Source: Entonaema liquescens (taxonomy: Eukaryota > Ascomycota > Sordariomycetes > Xylariales > Xylariaceae). From it: DNA of 64,000 nt. Below, one piece after another: positions 1 through 11,919 of the stretch. A program made the translations under genes and the position numbers. Where the stretch lies: NCBI GenBank assembly GCA_902805475.1, contig CADCSX010000002.1, positions 2,852,001 to 2,916,000 on the forward strand, written 5' to 3'. The notes beneath the pieces are model-generated. The model made no database searches. It was not told where the DNA came from and saw only the letters and a program-made list of their open reading frames with translations. The stretch's first letter is position 1. The number at the start of each line of letters is the position of its first letter.

Positions 1-18
1 CCCTCCTGCTCTCTTTCC

Positions 19-1263
19 TCACCGTTTAACAAAGAACCCCCTCCCCACCACCGGCGCCGCGCCAACCCGTTTCCTCTTCAACAAACTCTCCTTCGAAGCC
101 TTAGCATCCCTCCTCGCCCTCGGCGCGAGCTTCGCATCCCCCTGCTCCGCCAGAACCCTATACTTCGTGGCCCCGACGACGCGATCGCGCGGCCTCTTCG
201 GCTGGTCGTCCGCGAACGTGATTTTTGTAGGCTTCTTTTCGTCGGAGAGTTTCTTGCGCTTCTTCAGGGCCTGGCCGTCTTTTTCTTCTTCGTCTTCGTC
301 TTCGGAACTCGAGTCCGTGAGGAACTCGGCTGGGAGATGGGTTGGAAGAGCGTGCTTTTGGGGTCGGCGGCGGCCGGCTGTTACGGCCGTTTCGACTTCG
401 GGTATGCCGTCAGAGTCGGAGTCTGAGTCTGAGGTTGGGATTTTGCGCGTGGTGTGGGATTGGTGGACTTCGACGTCGGCGCGAGCACGCTTGCGACGCT
501 CGGCTTGTTGTTTGAAGAGGTTGTCTCTTTCTTGGCGCTTTCGCTTTAGAGTAGCAGTTTGTCTAGGGAGATTGGGTCAGTACCAAAGTTTCGAGGTAGC
601 GAATTGTGGAAGCGCTTACTTCTCGGCAGCGTCTAAAGCTGCTTGAGTTGACTTTTGGACTTCTTTGGCAGCAGCCTGTGTCGACACAGCTTCCGGCGCG
701 TCATCATCGTCGCTGTCTTCCTCTTCATCCTCCTTGGTATCTGCCTCTGCCTTCTTACCTACCTCCGTTGCTGCTGCGACAAAGTTCTCTACATCGTCGT
801 CATCGTCAAAAACAAGATGCTTTCCCTTGGGCTTAGGCGCAGGTGTTTGGTCAGATTCTAGCGACTGCGAAGAAGCTAGCCTCTGGGTTGCCTCTTCTTC
901 CAACTGCTTCGATACGCTTGAGAGAAGACCGGAATCTGACGTCCACGATCTGTCTTCTTTATCTTGCGAATCTGACACTGCGCTTGTTCGAGACTTGTTG
1001 GGTTTCGGGCTGGTAGGTATTTCCACTTCTAGTTTTGTCTTTCGGCCGGTGCCTGTGCTCTCGTCTTCTCGCGTGCGCACAGCTAGTCCCCGTCGCTTAG
1101 AATCTTCCACTTCCTGTGACGAGGAAGCAACCCCTTCATTGTCGAGGTTGTTATCATTCTTCGTTGATTTCCGTTTCCCGCGTGATGTTTCTTTTGTTGA
1201 GACTACTTTGCTCTCCGGTGTCTTTTCAGCGTCTTTCGCACGTCTCCTAGTAACGGGAGGCAT
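19..1263 (-). CDS. UTP16: U3 snoRNA-associated protein, UTP16/Bud21-like
   Basis: Predicted nucleolar protein of 395 aa in the U3 snoRNP/small-subunit processome, which acts in 18S rRNA maturation. Two exons, 620..1263 and 19..562, are joined across a 57 nt intron (563..619) with a GTAAGC donor, a TACTGAC branch and a TAG acceptor. The N-terminal half is low-complexity and basic/serine-rich. An acidic block (VFDDDDDVENFVAAA) follows, then Lys/Arg-rich helices after the intron, a Ser/Asp repeat and the C-terminal signature with RPRDRVVGATKYRVLA and a basic tail ending GRGFFVKR. The acidic block plus the conserved C-terminus are typical of the fungal UTP16 family (Pfam U3_snoRNA_assoc, from memory). 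The start is the first ATG of the open frame. It is divergent from the gene at 1804. The family call is fairly secure; the molecular role is known only from the family. Confidence 0.8.
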
Positions 1264-1803
1264 GATTGATTGTAATTATTATTATATCGATTGGGGGGAA
1301 AAAGGCAAAATCCCTGGCATTAAATTGTATGTTGGTGGATTTCACGTCTTTGGAAGTTGCGCGCGGGTCGCACTTTTTTTCTGGATGTTTGTTGATCGAT
1401 AAGATAAACAAACAAATCGTCGATAAGATCAATGGCATGAGGTGGGGCTCGTGGTTAACATAGACTTCCGCTTCGGTAGATCTTCGGTATCCCGGGTTGC
1501 TTCCGTCCTATTGATCATTTACTCACTTTCATGTATTATATATAATACCAAGAAATAGGTATCTTTGATGATATGCTCATTTTCGTGAAAATAAAATAAT
1601 AAAGTTGATCGGCCGTATGAGTGGAATTACGTCATATTAGTTTATGGCGTAAACTTGGACTTGTCGTACACTACTCAATAAGTGAGTTGGCGGATAACCT
1701 CACTTATAACTTATACGCTTATTTCATCTGAAGATTAGACACTTGCGCAGGTCTATTGCTATTATTTAGACCAGTGAGATAGTCTTGTAATCCCACCATA
1801 ATC
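1264..1803. other. Intergenic region, divergent promoter
   Basis: Intergenic DNA between the start codons of the UTP16-like gene (-) and the Sel1-like gene (+). It is AT-rich in 1500-1760 and has no supported coding exon. It must hold both promoters; no specific element could be identified with confidence. Confidence 0.6.
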
Positions 1804-2878
1804 ATGCCTCTTAGACCGCCTCTTCGTCAATTAACGAAGCTATGCAACCTATCCCGTCAAGCCACCAAACCCTATTATAGTCATCCGATCCGGCCAATAT
1901 CAACCACACCAGCTCCGCGGGCCATCGCTCGGGTCCTCCCGCACCGGAACACCTTTATTAACCAAGTCCGCTTCACCGAAGGCGACATCCCGGGCCTCCC
2001 CTTCTGGGTTGAGCGCGCCGGCCCGCCCTTCGTCCCCAAAGGCGAAGTCGAACCGGCGCAATGCATCGAAGCATGCAAGCGGTACGTCGCGCTCGCCACC
2101 GAGAACAAGCCCGGATGGCAGCGGCAGCACCTCTCCGTAACCGCCACATCGCCCGTCACCCACGACGGGAAAATCCCCTTTCACGCTGCACTACGCGGCC
2201 GTAACTCTGCTTCTCTTCGGCCAGTCCCCAGCGAGCCGGTTCCTGGCGCTGCACATCCTGGTCACGGGGACGACGCTCGGCTACATCCCCTCGATACTCG
2301 ACTTCGTGCGCCTCGGGGAGAAAAGCGGCAACCTGGATAAGCCGCAATTCGAGCTCGCAAAGGAGGGCCTCGCGATCCTCGTCGCGAACCTCGACCGCGC
2401 CGGGGAGTACCGCCCGGACGTGCTCACGCTCGCGGCGCTAGTGCAGATCAAGAAGAAGACGCACGCGTCGACGGACTGCGCCGTCCAGCTCCTCGAGGAT
2501 GCGGACAAGGCGTACGCGGCGGGCGGGAAGCACAGGATATGGCACTGGCGAACGAGTGCGGTGCTGGAGCTTAGTCGGATTTACCTCGAGCGGAAGCAAG
2601 TGAAGCGAGCGCGGCAGTTCCTCGCCGCAGTCGTCAAGGAGCTCGACGATCCCGAGATATGTTTCCGGTACGCGATGCTGCTGGAGGAGTCGGACCCGGA
2701 CCGCAAGGTTCTGGTGCAGAAGGCGGCCGTCAGCGGGATTATGGAAGCTGCGCGTGAGATGGCGAGGGAGACGACAGAGAGCTTGCAGGAAGAAGGGTTG
2801 AGTAAGTGGGAGAGGAAGGTTAGGGGCGTGATTGCGGATGAGTGGGCTGGGATCGCAGGGGATAAAGCGATTCTTTGA
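1804..2878 (+). CDS. Putative mitochondrial Sel1/TPR-like protein, frame broken by one base
   Basis: About 357 aa if one extra base is ignored. The first ~60 residues are rich in Arg, Ser and Thr and poor in acids, like a mitochondrial presequence. The C-terminal half is helical with Sel1/TPR-like pairs (for example RIWHWRTSAVLELSRIYLE and DPEICFRYAMLLEESDPDRK). The reading frame is +1 up to about 2180 and +2 from about 2180 to the stop at 2878. The peptide runs on smoothly across the switch (GKIPF then TLHYAAVTLLLFGQ), and the switch lies at a CCCCTTT run (2175-2181), so one inserted base explains it better than an intron. Coding DNA is visibly GC-rich at third positions in both frames, which supports one gene. 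I do not know its precise function; homologues seem to be fungal proteins of unknown role. It converges with the F-box/WD40 gene downstream. Confidence 0.6.
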
Positions 2879-3942
2879 TGTGTATGCGTACACCGGACTA
2901 CCTAAGCAGTTAAAGCGAGTAGGTGTAGTGGAAACTCAGGAAAGGGGTGCTATACCCATACTTACGTCAGGGGGACTAGAAAAAGATGAGATATGACACT
3001 ACCGGGCTACAGGTTTGGAGACATTGTAGTAACAGAAGACATAAGCTCTTCAGTTTGGACGAAGGTATTTCCGATATGTGTATTACCCAGGAGCTTATAC
3101 GTTAGAGATTTACGTGTGAGACGAAGGAGAAAGGGGAAAGCTAAACCCCAGCTACATAGTAGATAAAATCAGGCACTCTATTATGACGCCTATTCCCTTT
3201 ATATGGCGTATGAAATAGTATGATCTACCCAGCCAGCAGCTTTGAACATTGACGCTTAAAGTCTTACCTATGAAATCAAGTAATCAAGTAAATCCTACAA
3301 TAATTTGGTTACCATTCAGATACATTCATTAAGTCGTTTGATCAATCAATTTCGCTTGTCTCTAAAAGCAGATCTCGGCATCTCGGATCGGTTTCACGTT
3401 CCGAGGCTTCCTGGTATCTAGCTACCGTCGACCCTTTATATATGTATCGAATGCCTATCGTCAACCGTCTCCACGTATGCCATATACACATGCGATCTCA
3501 CCGGTGTAAGGCCCATCAATAATACACCATCCGCAGCCTAGTAAAGTAGCAAATACCCTTTCCTACGGAGTCGGATACGTAATCGTTGTGAGCGCCTGTC
3601 CTCTCCCGTTTCCATTTCTGTAAATCCCATCGAAGCAAAAAATGTAATTCCGTGTTCTCAAACTCATCTGCCAATACCAAGGATTAACCAGCCTTCCGAT
3701 TTGCGCCACTCACTCCCTTTCCTACCCACTCGTCTTCCGCGGCTCCTAAATGGTGCAACCAATGCTAACGTATTAATGCCACCATGCTTCAACGCCTAGA
3801 CGATGCATATGTCAAAGTACTATTTTCGGCACTGGACTTTGAAAAACTGGAAGTAGCTGTAAAGCTACGGATAGGGATATATCATGCGAATGATATGGGG
3901 TGAAGAGCACATCTATAACTCTTTTGCGGCTATAATACCGTT
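2879..3942. other. Convergent intergenic region
   Basis: About 1.06 kb between the stop codons of the Sel1-like gene (+) and the F-box/WD40 gene (-). No coding frame with fungal gene character was seen. It presumably holds both 3' UTRs and polyadenylation sites. Confidence 0.55.
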
Positions 3943-6123
3943 CTAATCATCGTGGAAAAACGTCGTGTTCCCAACGAGAGGGGCCGTGGATGGTCCAGCA
4001 TCGATCATCTCAACATCCCTTCTGCTGGAACTATCATCCGATGGTAGACCTAAATTAGAGCGACGGAAATCGCCTGTCATAGGTCGGGTGGGTGACGGCT
4101 CGGCGAGTTTCTGAGGTAAAGAAAGAGGTCTTTCGCAAAAGGCATCCTCCGGAGGCGAGAACGACCAGACCTATTCTTTATGTGAGAAGAGATAGTAAGA
4201 TATTAACCTGGGAAAACTTACCTCCATCATGACCCTGCTTCCTCTGTTCGCAACCGCAACGCACTTCTCATCCTCAAATACCACCCTCCAGACAGACTCG
4301 GCCGTGATGAGCTCCCGCACGAGGTGTCCTGTTTTTACGTCCCAGACCTTGACCCTACCATCGCTACCTCCGCTTACGACACGCGTATCGTCAAATTGGA
4401 GACTGGTGACACTATTATCATGTGCCGCCAGCCGGTGAATAGGGCACATCCTTTCGAGAGACCAAACCCTGACGGAGCCGTCCGAACCTCCTGTGACCAG
4501 TGTATTGCCTCGTAACTGTAACTGACCTACGAGAGAGGTATGTCCTTGGAGAACAGCAATGGCGTCCCTTCCAACTAAGTTAGTACTAACAATTAAGTCC
4601 ATCGTATATGTAGAAGACATACCCTGTGTGAGCGTCCCAGACACGGACGCTAGTATCAAGACTTCCAGTAACAACTCTGTGACCATCGAAGGCGATGGCA
4701 TATATCTGGCTAAAATGGCCAGAGAGTGTATGTAGACACCTGCCTTCAGATATACTCCATATCTTGGCCGTCGCATCATAGCTGCCGGAGACGACTATGT
4801 CGCCTTTTATTTCCAGACATCTTACGCTTGCTTGATGCCCGACCAGGACATTCCTGCAAACTCCTTGCCTAATATCCCAAACTCTTAAGGTGGTATCACG
4901 CGAGCCGGAAATGGCCGTGTTCGCATCCGACATCTTAAGGCAACGGACCGTAGAAGTGTGACCGCGTAGAGTATATAAACATCTCCTATTGGCATCATTA
5001 GTTGAGTCCATTTAAGTTTTAGAAAATAGTCATACCCAGATGTCATATCCCAAACCCGTACGTCGCGATCGCACCCACCACTGACCAGGATGTCTTCCCA
5101 CGGTACCATAGCCCAAACCCCCATTATATGACCCTGGAGGGTGCGAAGGGCATTGCCTTCCCGATCGAAAATATGGATCCTTGCATTATCAAGGGCTACC
5201 ACAATATATTTCGGGGTTAGATGCAGACTAGTCACTACTCTGTTATCTTGAGTAATAGTCCGCGTCGTATTTCGGCCACCGGTTCTCCATGCGGACTCAA
5301 CGAGATACCTTTGTTTGAAATGCGATTTATACGACCGAAGTTTAGGTCTCCCGACTGCAGATGAGCTCTCCGAGGAGCTATCAAAGCTGCGAGATGACGA
5401 GTGAAACGTCGAGGGTCCGGGCATAGCGCCGGGAAAGCTGTGAGTATATTCGGGATCTGGTAGAGGCAAGGCCCCTGGTCTAGTTGACGAGAATGGCGGT
5501 ACTCCATAAGAGACTTCGGAGAGGCGACGACCGTAGTCGTGCTTTACACAGAGATTCTTCCATGTAACATCATCACTTAAAAGATCTCTCCACCTCCTGG
5601 ATACCTGCGATGCTCGTGCAAGGACTTGCGGGTCGTCTATAAAAGATAATATTCTCAAGCACAATTCGTCCGGTAGACTAGTGAAAGGGTCTTTCTTCAA
5701 CAAAGGGCTCACGAATTGGTGTACGAAGCTAAGCTGCTGAGTTGTGCACATATTCAACAAATCAGCGAGCACTCGAGTCCGCTGGGGCCCAGAGCAGGCT
5801 TTAAAGTGATGCCGCATTTGAGAAAGAAAAAAGTCTTCATCGTCGGCGGCATCGCTCCAGTCGGGTTGCGTATCCGTAGGCCCCGGCGAGGCCGCGGGTG
5901 TGGGAGGTGGCGGAGGAGAGCCCGTAACTTGCTGGTCGAAGTCTGGAGCGGGCGTGCTCATGCTGGGTGTAGGCGGGCCTCTCGGCCGGGGTTGTTGGAT
6001 CATCTTATCCATCCTCTGATTTATGATGACGGGACCGGTACTCGTCGTCGTGTCCAAAGTCAACTCCTCGCCCCGGTTCGAAACGCTGGCTCTCCTTTCT
6101 GAGAGACTACCGTATCCTGCCAT
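3943..6123 (-). CDS. F-box/WD40 protein, SCF substrate receptor (CDC4/FBXW7/FWD-1 type)
   Basis: Predicted 674 aa substrate-recognition subunit of an SCF E3 ubiquitin ligase. The F-box binds Skp1 and the WD40 propeller binds phosphodegrons. Four exons: 5036..6123, 4623..4985, 4222..4567 and 3943..4170. Introns are 4986..5035, 4568..4622 and 4171..4221, with GTATGA/GTATGT/GTAAGT donors. The 4568..4622 acceptor was chosen after GGAAG because it restores the frame and lies 3' of a perfect TACTAAC branch. The N-terminus is Pro-rich and disordered. The F-box is near residues 145-190 (FTSLPDELCLRILSFIDDPQ). Seven or so WD40 repeats follow from about residue 295 (LRGHTSTVRCLKMS, SGSRDTTLRVWD, SGSYDATAKIWS, TGSLDTSVRVWD, GGSDGSVRVWS, GGSDGRVKVWD). 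The arrangement resembles FBXW7/Cdc4 strongly. Whether it is the Neurospora FWD-1 orthologue needs a tree. Confidence 0.9.
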
Positions 6124-6920
6124 CTAAATGCTAATTTATATATCAAGTTTGTATATTCGCTATGTACGACGATCCCTGAGGCCGTCTCGACCACGATCGA
6201 TGAGTGAATTATCGGAACCTTCGAGGTCGAATGTATTTGCCTGTTATGGTATTAGTAAATAAGATGAACGAAATTGTCTAGTATATCGTAGTTTAAATGC
6301 GACGGCAGGTAGACACCGTGTAGAGGCTCGTATATAGGGTGTCCACGTGCAGGATGTGCTAATGTTGGAGTAGGGAAACACAAGGGTGAGTCTGCATACG
6401 TTCGGGGTCAATGAGACAAGCCGCGTCCCAAGACACACAATTGGTAGGTCAAACGACCTACGGTAGCATCTAAAGCCAGGCCTACAAGTATAGATAGAGA
6501 CAAGCCAACACTGTCCAAATCGGCGAAGGAGGTTACGGTAGGTAGAGACGTTATAGCGACGGGAAGAGGAAGCGCACAGAGGATTTAGAAACGCAATGGC
6601 AACATATATGTCGTCTTAAAAAAAAAGGCTGTCGGCGGCGGAAGGCAAAAAAACGGAGATTTTTCGAGCGAAAGGCTAGACTAAACTAGTCTACAATGTA
6701 CATAGACATAAGGGGGAGGCGGATATCGGATTCTCAAGCCCCTTACAAGCGTATTCTCGTTCAAAATTGGAAGAGGGAATGATGATGGTTGTAATGAAAA
6801 GTGTAGTTTAGTTGTAGTCTGTCGTTTAGTGTGTAAGTCAGTTGAGGATGGTAAGATGTGATTCTCGAAAATGGAATGGGGGTTAAGGGAAGCGGATCCT
6901 TAGTAGAGATGAGCAGGAAC

Positions 6921-6970
6921 GTGCCTCCCCCATGGCAAGTCCATTAAGTTTCTCCCGCCGGGGGAGGCGC
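6921..6970. repeat. Inverted repeat (11 bp arms), candidate hairpin
   Basis: The arm GTGCCTCCCCC at 6921-6931 can pair with GGGGGAGGCGC at 6960-6970. Ten pairs are Watson-Crick and one is a G-U pair in RNA; the loop is 28 nt. A further GGGGGAGGCGG copy lies near 6713. It is upstream of the F-box/WD40 gene. Function unknown. Confidence 0.6.
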
Positions 6971-6981
6971 TACATTAGCGT

Positions 6982-6999
6982 TACAGTATATATACTGTA
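6982..6999. repeat. Perfect 18 bp palindrome
   Basis: TACAGTATATATACTGTA reads identically on both strands. It lies 12 bp after the GGGGGAGGC hairpin. It could be a dimeric transcription-factor site or chance in AT-rich DNA. Confidence 0.6.
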
Positions 7000-7375
7000 T
7001 TAGAGCCTGCAGATTGGGTAAGAATGGATAGGTTGGTATTGTACTCTGCATAGTACCTTACTTTGAGTATACATATATGTATGTAGGCTCATTATGCATG
7101 TATGCTTAATATTAATATAAGCTCGGTTGCGCATATAAGACAAGTCGAGATTGCTGACAGCGTCTTTCCCTTTGTCTTCTTCATAATCCGGCTCTTTGAG
7201 CGATAGAACTATGCTCACTACCTAATAATCAAGACCTTATTGGCTAGTAATAACGACTATACTCTTAGGAATAGTTGTACAAACGTGATTTATACTTTAA
7301 ACGTTTAGACATATGCACTCATATATATCATACTTGTATGTACCTACCTTATATAGAATTTACACAAATACAAAT

Positions 7376-7500
7376 GTACCTAAGTAAGGCATTAAGTGGT
7401 TAGGTAGGTACCTTCCATTGACCTACCTAGGTATGTAAGGTTAAATCTACATGTATGTATAATATGGATTGTTAGGTATATACATATACATTTACATATT
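7376..7500. repeat. TACCTACC-type simple repeat tract
   Basis: Imperfect runs of TACCTA/TAGGTA and ATGTATGTAT-like sequence. The same motif is scattered through other intergenic parts of the window (for example near 43550, 45950 and 51120). It looks like a dispersed microsatellite of this genome rather than a functional element. Confidence 0.5.
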
Positions 7501-9706
7501 AGTAAGCGTAAGTAAGTGGTCTATTCTTTTACACTGTGCTTGCACTTGAGTGAGTTCTTATTTAGCAACACCGGAAATCTAAAACGTTTCGTCTTGCTAG
7601 GGTCTATCGATCTCCTAGTCCTAAATTTACATTAGTCGGTTGCCCTTGACTTAGAACCTGCACGTATTTCTGTAAAAGGCAGGGAGGGACATCAATTCGT
7701 CGCAATCTCAAAATTACTGTATTTCCTGGTTCACTAAGAAATCTATAGCGAACAATTGCTACCCTCCTGCAATGCACATCCTATAGACAATCGCATTCAC
7801 ACGTATGGAAATGCCTTAAAATGTCTACGGGCGGTTACGACGACCGGGCTAATGCCATATCCCTGTCGCTAGAGATCGTACTCAACTCCTTGTACTTCGA
7901 ATACAGTGCACCATATCTACCCCGGTGACAAAATATCTCTAAAGATACCTACCTGTCGCCAAACGCAAATTCCTATTGGCCACCATCTCTGTCCACTTTT
8001 GGGGAGGCTGTTTCCGCTGTTCCCACTTCGGTTCCGCGGCGCTTCTGCGCTTGGGAAAAATCCAAAATCCATGGTTGTAGTCGACGGACGGATGATGTGA
8101 GCAGCAGCTCGTGGCTGCATAGGTACGCTTCATGCCATTCAATGCTACAACATTGCGGGCAGGATGCGGACCATCGTTCACTCACTTACACGTCTTTTGC
8201 CTACCCGTGCTGCTATCCAGAGCTTCTACTTGGAGAGCCACAACGAGTCGAGGTCTGTTCCGTGTGTTCGACCGAATTGCGCACGACATTGCTATTTTCA
8301 TCTACTTACCCAGCTTATCAGAGTTTGCCAGCGCATTACCCTCTATACCGTGGCGACCTAGGAGCTAGTGTTTTTATAGGCGCATTGTTGATATACTATA
8401 TCAAAAGATTACTACTCGCTCTATCTACTACCGAGAAATAGTGTAAAATTCTGCTATACCTGCAATATGACATCGGCGTTAAGTTATGAGTGGATGATTA
8501 TATTGTGCAGAGGTTTCTGGTTGATAAACTGGGGTAATGAAGCAACAAGCGCTGAGTCAGAAGCATGTTCGTAATGAGTATAAATGCAGCAATAGTAGAA
8601 ATGAGATGTTTTTCCTACTGGATGACAAACGAGAGAATTTTATCAAGTAGGCTTTTGAAAAAAGAACCGTTTCTGTCTTAATTCGTATGGCACTATGCCA
8701 TTACAGTATCGGCGATGCTGGCTTCTGCCAAGACTGTGAAGTCAGATCATGGTTAATATGTCCTTCTGTTTGCTAGCATTTGCTCGAAAACTCAATGGCG
8801 TTTTCTTGGACAGACTATTGGAATTTTTACGATGAGCTATATTAAAGTAAGCAATTCAAATGAGGTGTATCATATTTTCAAGGCAAAAGTGACATGATAT
8901 AATATATGCAATATGCAAGGGATGGGTTGAGCAGAGCAATACTGACGACAGTTGGTATTTAGTTACGACGTAAAACTGGCGTTGACAAATGTTACTTGGA
9001 AAGTTTTTACTCAAGTAATATCTTACTATTCAGACGCCACATAGTGTAAATAGGCTGTTCCAATATGCCTCTGTCTCTAACAGTGAACGACTAGTTTTCA
9101 CCATCATCTATGAGTGACAAGACATGTATAAATGCGTGGTTTAAATCGAGAGATTATCAGCACCTCATCGAGTTATATGGCTTTGAATAAATACTAAACG
9201 TATGTTTTAAATCCCGCCTCTTATAGCTTCATAGCGCTTCTAGGGCTTTTCTCAAAAATAAACGAATTAAACCAATCTTACTAGATTTCAAAATTATGGT
9301 AGTCGATGCATATGCCAGTAATAAAATATTATATTATACAATCCTATCACCCAGTCCCATAAACCATAGACCTGCCACTCATGATGAATGATGAGAAAAA
9401 GTCTGCTCTTGCGTGCAACCAAAGATAACGACAAAGTGGTCTATTTACAATTCATAGGTATATTTTGTACAACCAACTCGTCGGATTCGGTACCCCTTTT
9501 GAGACCTTATTGAGATTGAACACCATTTTGAAGATTCTAATACATGATCCCACTCTAGATGGGTAGGTGGGATATGGGCGATCTACGTCGTCGTCGGTTT
9601 TAACTTGAACATGCCGGTCATTCATTTTCAAGATCCTAACTCCCTCTATAACTTGGTATAAACGCAAATTCCGTAAAGGAGAAAAAAATGCGACCAGTCA
9701 ATTCCT

Positions 9707-11102
9707 TTAATGGTGGTGGCCGAACTGTGTGAGAAGAGGTAAGAACATGCCAATTACCGTTGCTAACGTCTCCCGCATCTGCGGGTGAGTATGTTTGCGC
9801 TGGCCGCCGTCTGCGTAACCGTTGGCAATTGACCCAACATCGTGGCCAGAAGGCGAGTCACCTTCTTGCATGGCATGCATTGCGACATAGCTGGAAATAT
9901 TTATTAGACAGAACCAAGTATAGCATAGGCTATTTGTACTCACAGGAAAGTTCCCGCCGAGAACAGCAATAGAATTCCCGTCCACCATTGATTCAAGCGA
10001 TCCTCGCCACCTCCACCCAGGAAACTAACAAGGATGAAGGTTGCCCACGCTCCAAAGGGAGAGGCCAGGCTGAACACAATTAGGTGGCCTCGTGCCGCAC
10101 GCTTTGAAAGGCCCTGTTTTAGAAGGATCGAAGTGAGTCCAAAAGCCGCAGGCGCTTTATGCACCATAATGGCAATGAATACGATAAACCCTAACTTCGT
10201 ATCTGGTGAAGTAGCCGATGCTCCCATCGCGATGCCGTCCGCAGCAGCGTGTATCACTAAACCTGTAGTGGTTGCTAGGCTTCTCGTCTGCTTCGGCGTG
10301 GGTGTCAGGGAGCCCAAGAATCCTTCCGACTCTTCCTCATCACGAGAGAGAGATGAGGCACCAAGGTTGCTCAAGCTGATATGCCTTGGTGGTGGGGGTG
10401 GTTGGAAGTTTTCCGACGCATGGCGAGGGAGACGATCGATTAGGAACATGAGCACGAAACCTAGTATCAGGGAGAACCCGATATAAAAGGTGGGCACTCC
10501 AGATTCTATGTGATGACCTCCCGTGCTAGGCTTAGCAGGGCCACCTGGTGCTGCCTCTGGCTCCTCTGCTGGCGTCCTGGCATTGAAATCGAAGTTGGCC
10601 GGGCTATTTTTCCTTGCTATATCCAGCGCATTCTCATCGCCGAACACTTTGGGAGAGATTTTAGTCAAGTCCATCCTGCTTCCTGAGTTTGGATCTGATC
10701 CCTCTGCCCACCTAACTGCAGACATATGTCCCGGGTTATATAAGTTTCTCTTATTTTGAGAATGCGCGGGGATCGATGCATCGGTGATGGCTTCGACTCC
10801 TTCAGGTATGATCACTATTAATGAGGTGCCAACAAGTATTCCTATACCGATACTTGAAATCAATCGAAGTTGGGACTGCGTCAAGGACATAGACAGTGGT
10901 AGTGCGCCGGCGAGAAAGGAACTGCTTTTGGTCAATTTCGAGCTCGAGGGTTGTGTCGAATAGGAGAAAAATGACTTACGCCAATGCCATAACAACCTAT
11001 GGTTCGAGAGGAAGTTAGCATTTAAATTGTGACCAATAGTCATAATAGACACTTTAAACATACCGTTAAGGCAAGTAGAACGAAAACTCCAGTTCCGGCC
11101 AT
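9707..11102 (-). CDS. ZIP family metal transporter, ZIP9/SLC39A9-like
   Basis: Predicted 405 aa multi-pass membrane transporter for Zn2+ or similar divalent metals, probably in an internal (Golgi) membrane by analogy with ZIP9 and yeast Atx2. Four exons: 11064..11102, 10980..10996, 9944..10921 and 9707..9890. The 17 nt second exon and 39 nt first exon are needed to build the first membrane helix (MAGTGVFVLLALTVVMALA), followed by FLAGALPLSMSLTQSQLRLI as in ZIP9. The ZIP signature is present: HAAADGIAMGA in helix IV and HKAPAAFGL in helix V, with their metal-binding His and Asp residues. A His/Pro-rich cytosolic loop lies before helix IV, and the protein ends in three histidines. It is divergent from HAT1. 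The family call is secure; substrate and location are inferred. Confidence 0.88.
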
Positions 11103-11919
11103 GGTGACTGCGTTCGCTTGGAGGAAGCACCTTAACAGATTACTTGCTTGTTACCGATTCATTGGTATAATGATTGACAGTTGCTAAATCCTCGTATGGT
11201 CAAGGATGATACCCCAATAGGAGGAAGGGAGGTTATCTATACCTAATAGATAACCCAACCCTCCACTTGAAAGAATATTGCGTATTGCAATTGAAAATAT
11301 GCTTGAGGCTAGGATGAAGGAACGGGATGGAGGTTGAACATCTTTTTGCGACGGTAGCCTCAAAAGTGTCAGGGCCGTTACAGCTTAAACGTCCACTAAA
11401 ATCTAAACTATCCCTGCCACAACTTACTTTTTAGGCGGGACCGTCGCACGTCACTGCCGATTTTCCATCTTGTGTGGTACCTTATGAAGTACCGCGCTAA
11501 GTCCAGAAAGAGATTAGACCCTGAACTAATGTATTGGCAGCTTCGACTGGCCAGCTGGCTTGGCAGACTAGACAAGGCCTTGCTTGGCTTTTCCAATTAG
11601 AAAAGGGTAAAAAGCCTCCGACAAGATCTGTCTTGCTACATCACAAGTCTGGTCCGTGCACAATTACGCTCCACCACCTGCAAGACCAACGCGCTGCTTC
11701 AATCAATCGTGGTTGACGCGACGCTGAGATCCCTAGAAGCGCGTTAAGTGCCAACCATTATCTACCTCTTTTTCGAACCCTTTTACTTTTTTATAGCATT
11801 CAGTTCAATACAACCTCTATACTTGTCCATTATATCGAACCTTTTCTTATCAGTCTCATATAATTACACTCGCAAGTTTATTTCCGACGAGACGTGTGCT
11901 CTAAGCTTATTAGGAGAAG
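11103..11919. other. Intergenic region, divergent promoter
   Basis: Region between the ZIP transporter and HAT1 start codons. Pyrimidine-rich tracts near 11750-11870 precede HAT1, as is common in fungal promoters. Short open frames here have no coding character. No known binding site was identified with confidence. Confidence 0.5.

Larger units (their letters stand above)
6124..9706. other. Long AT-rich intergenic region
   Basis: About 3.6 kb between the F-box/WD40 start codon and the ZIP transporter stop codon. The part next to 6124 is likely the long promoter and leader of the F-box gene. 7050-7520 is full of TACCTA/TATGTA simple sequence. Short open frames at 7906-8441 overlap on both strands, and none has a recognisable domain or convincing splice structure. 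8450-9700 is plain AT-rich DNA. A lncRNA or decayed gene cannot be excluded. Confidence 0.5.

Noticed and set aside
665..1402. Long plus-strand open frame (245 aa) over the UTP16-like gene
   Set aside because: Ser-rich mirror of the acidic/basic coding sequence on the other strand; the minus frame has family motifs and a good intron.
7906..8441. Gene in overlapping short open frames
   Set aside because: Open on both strands with no domain, no consistent splice sites and no start context.
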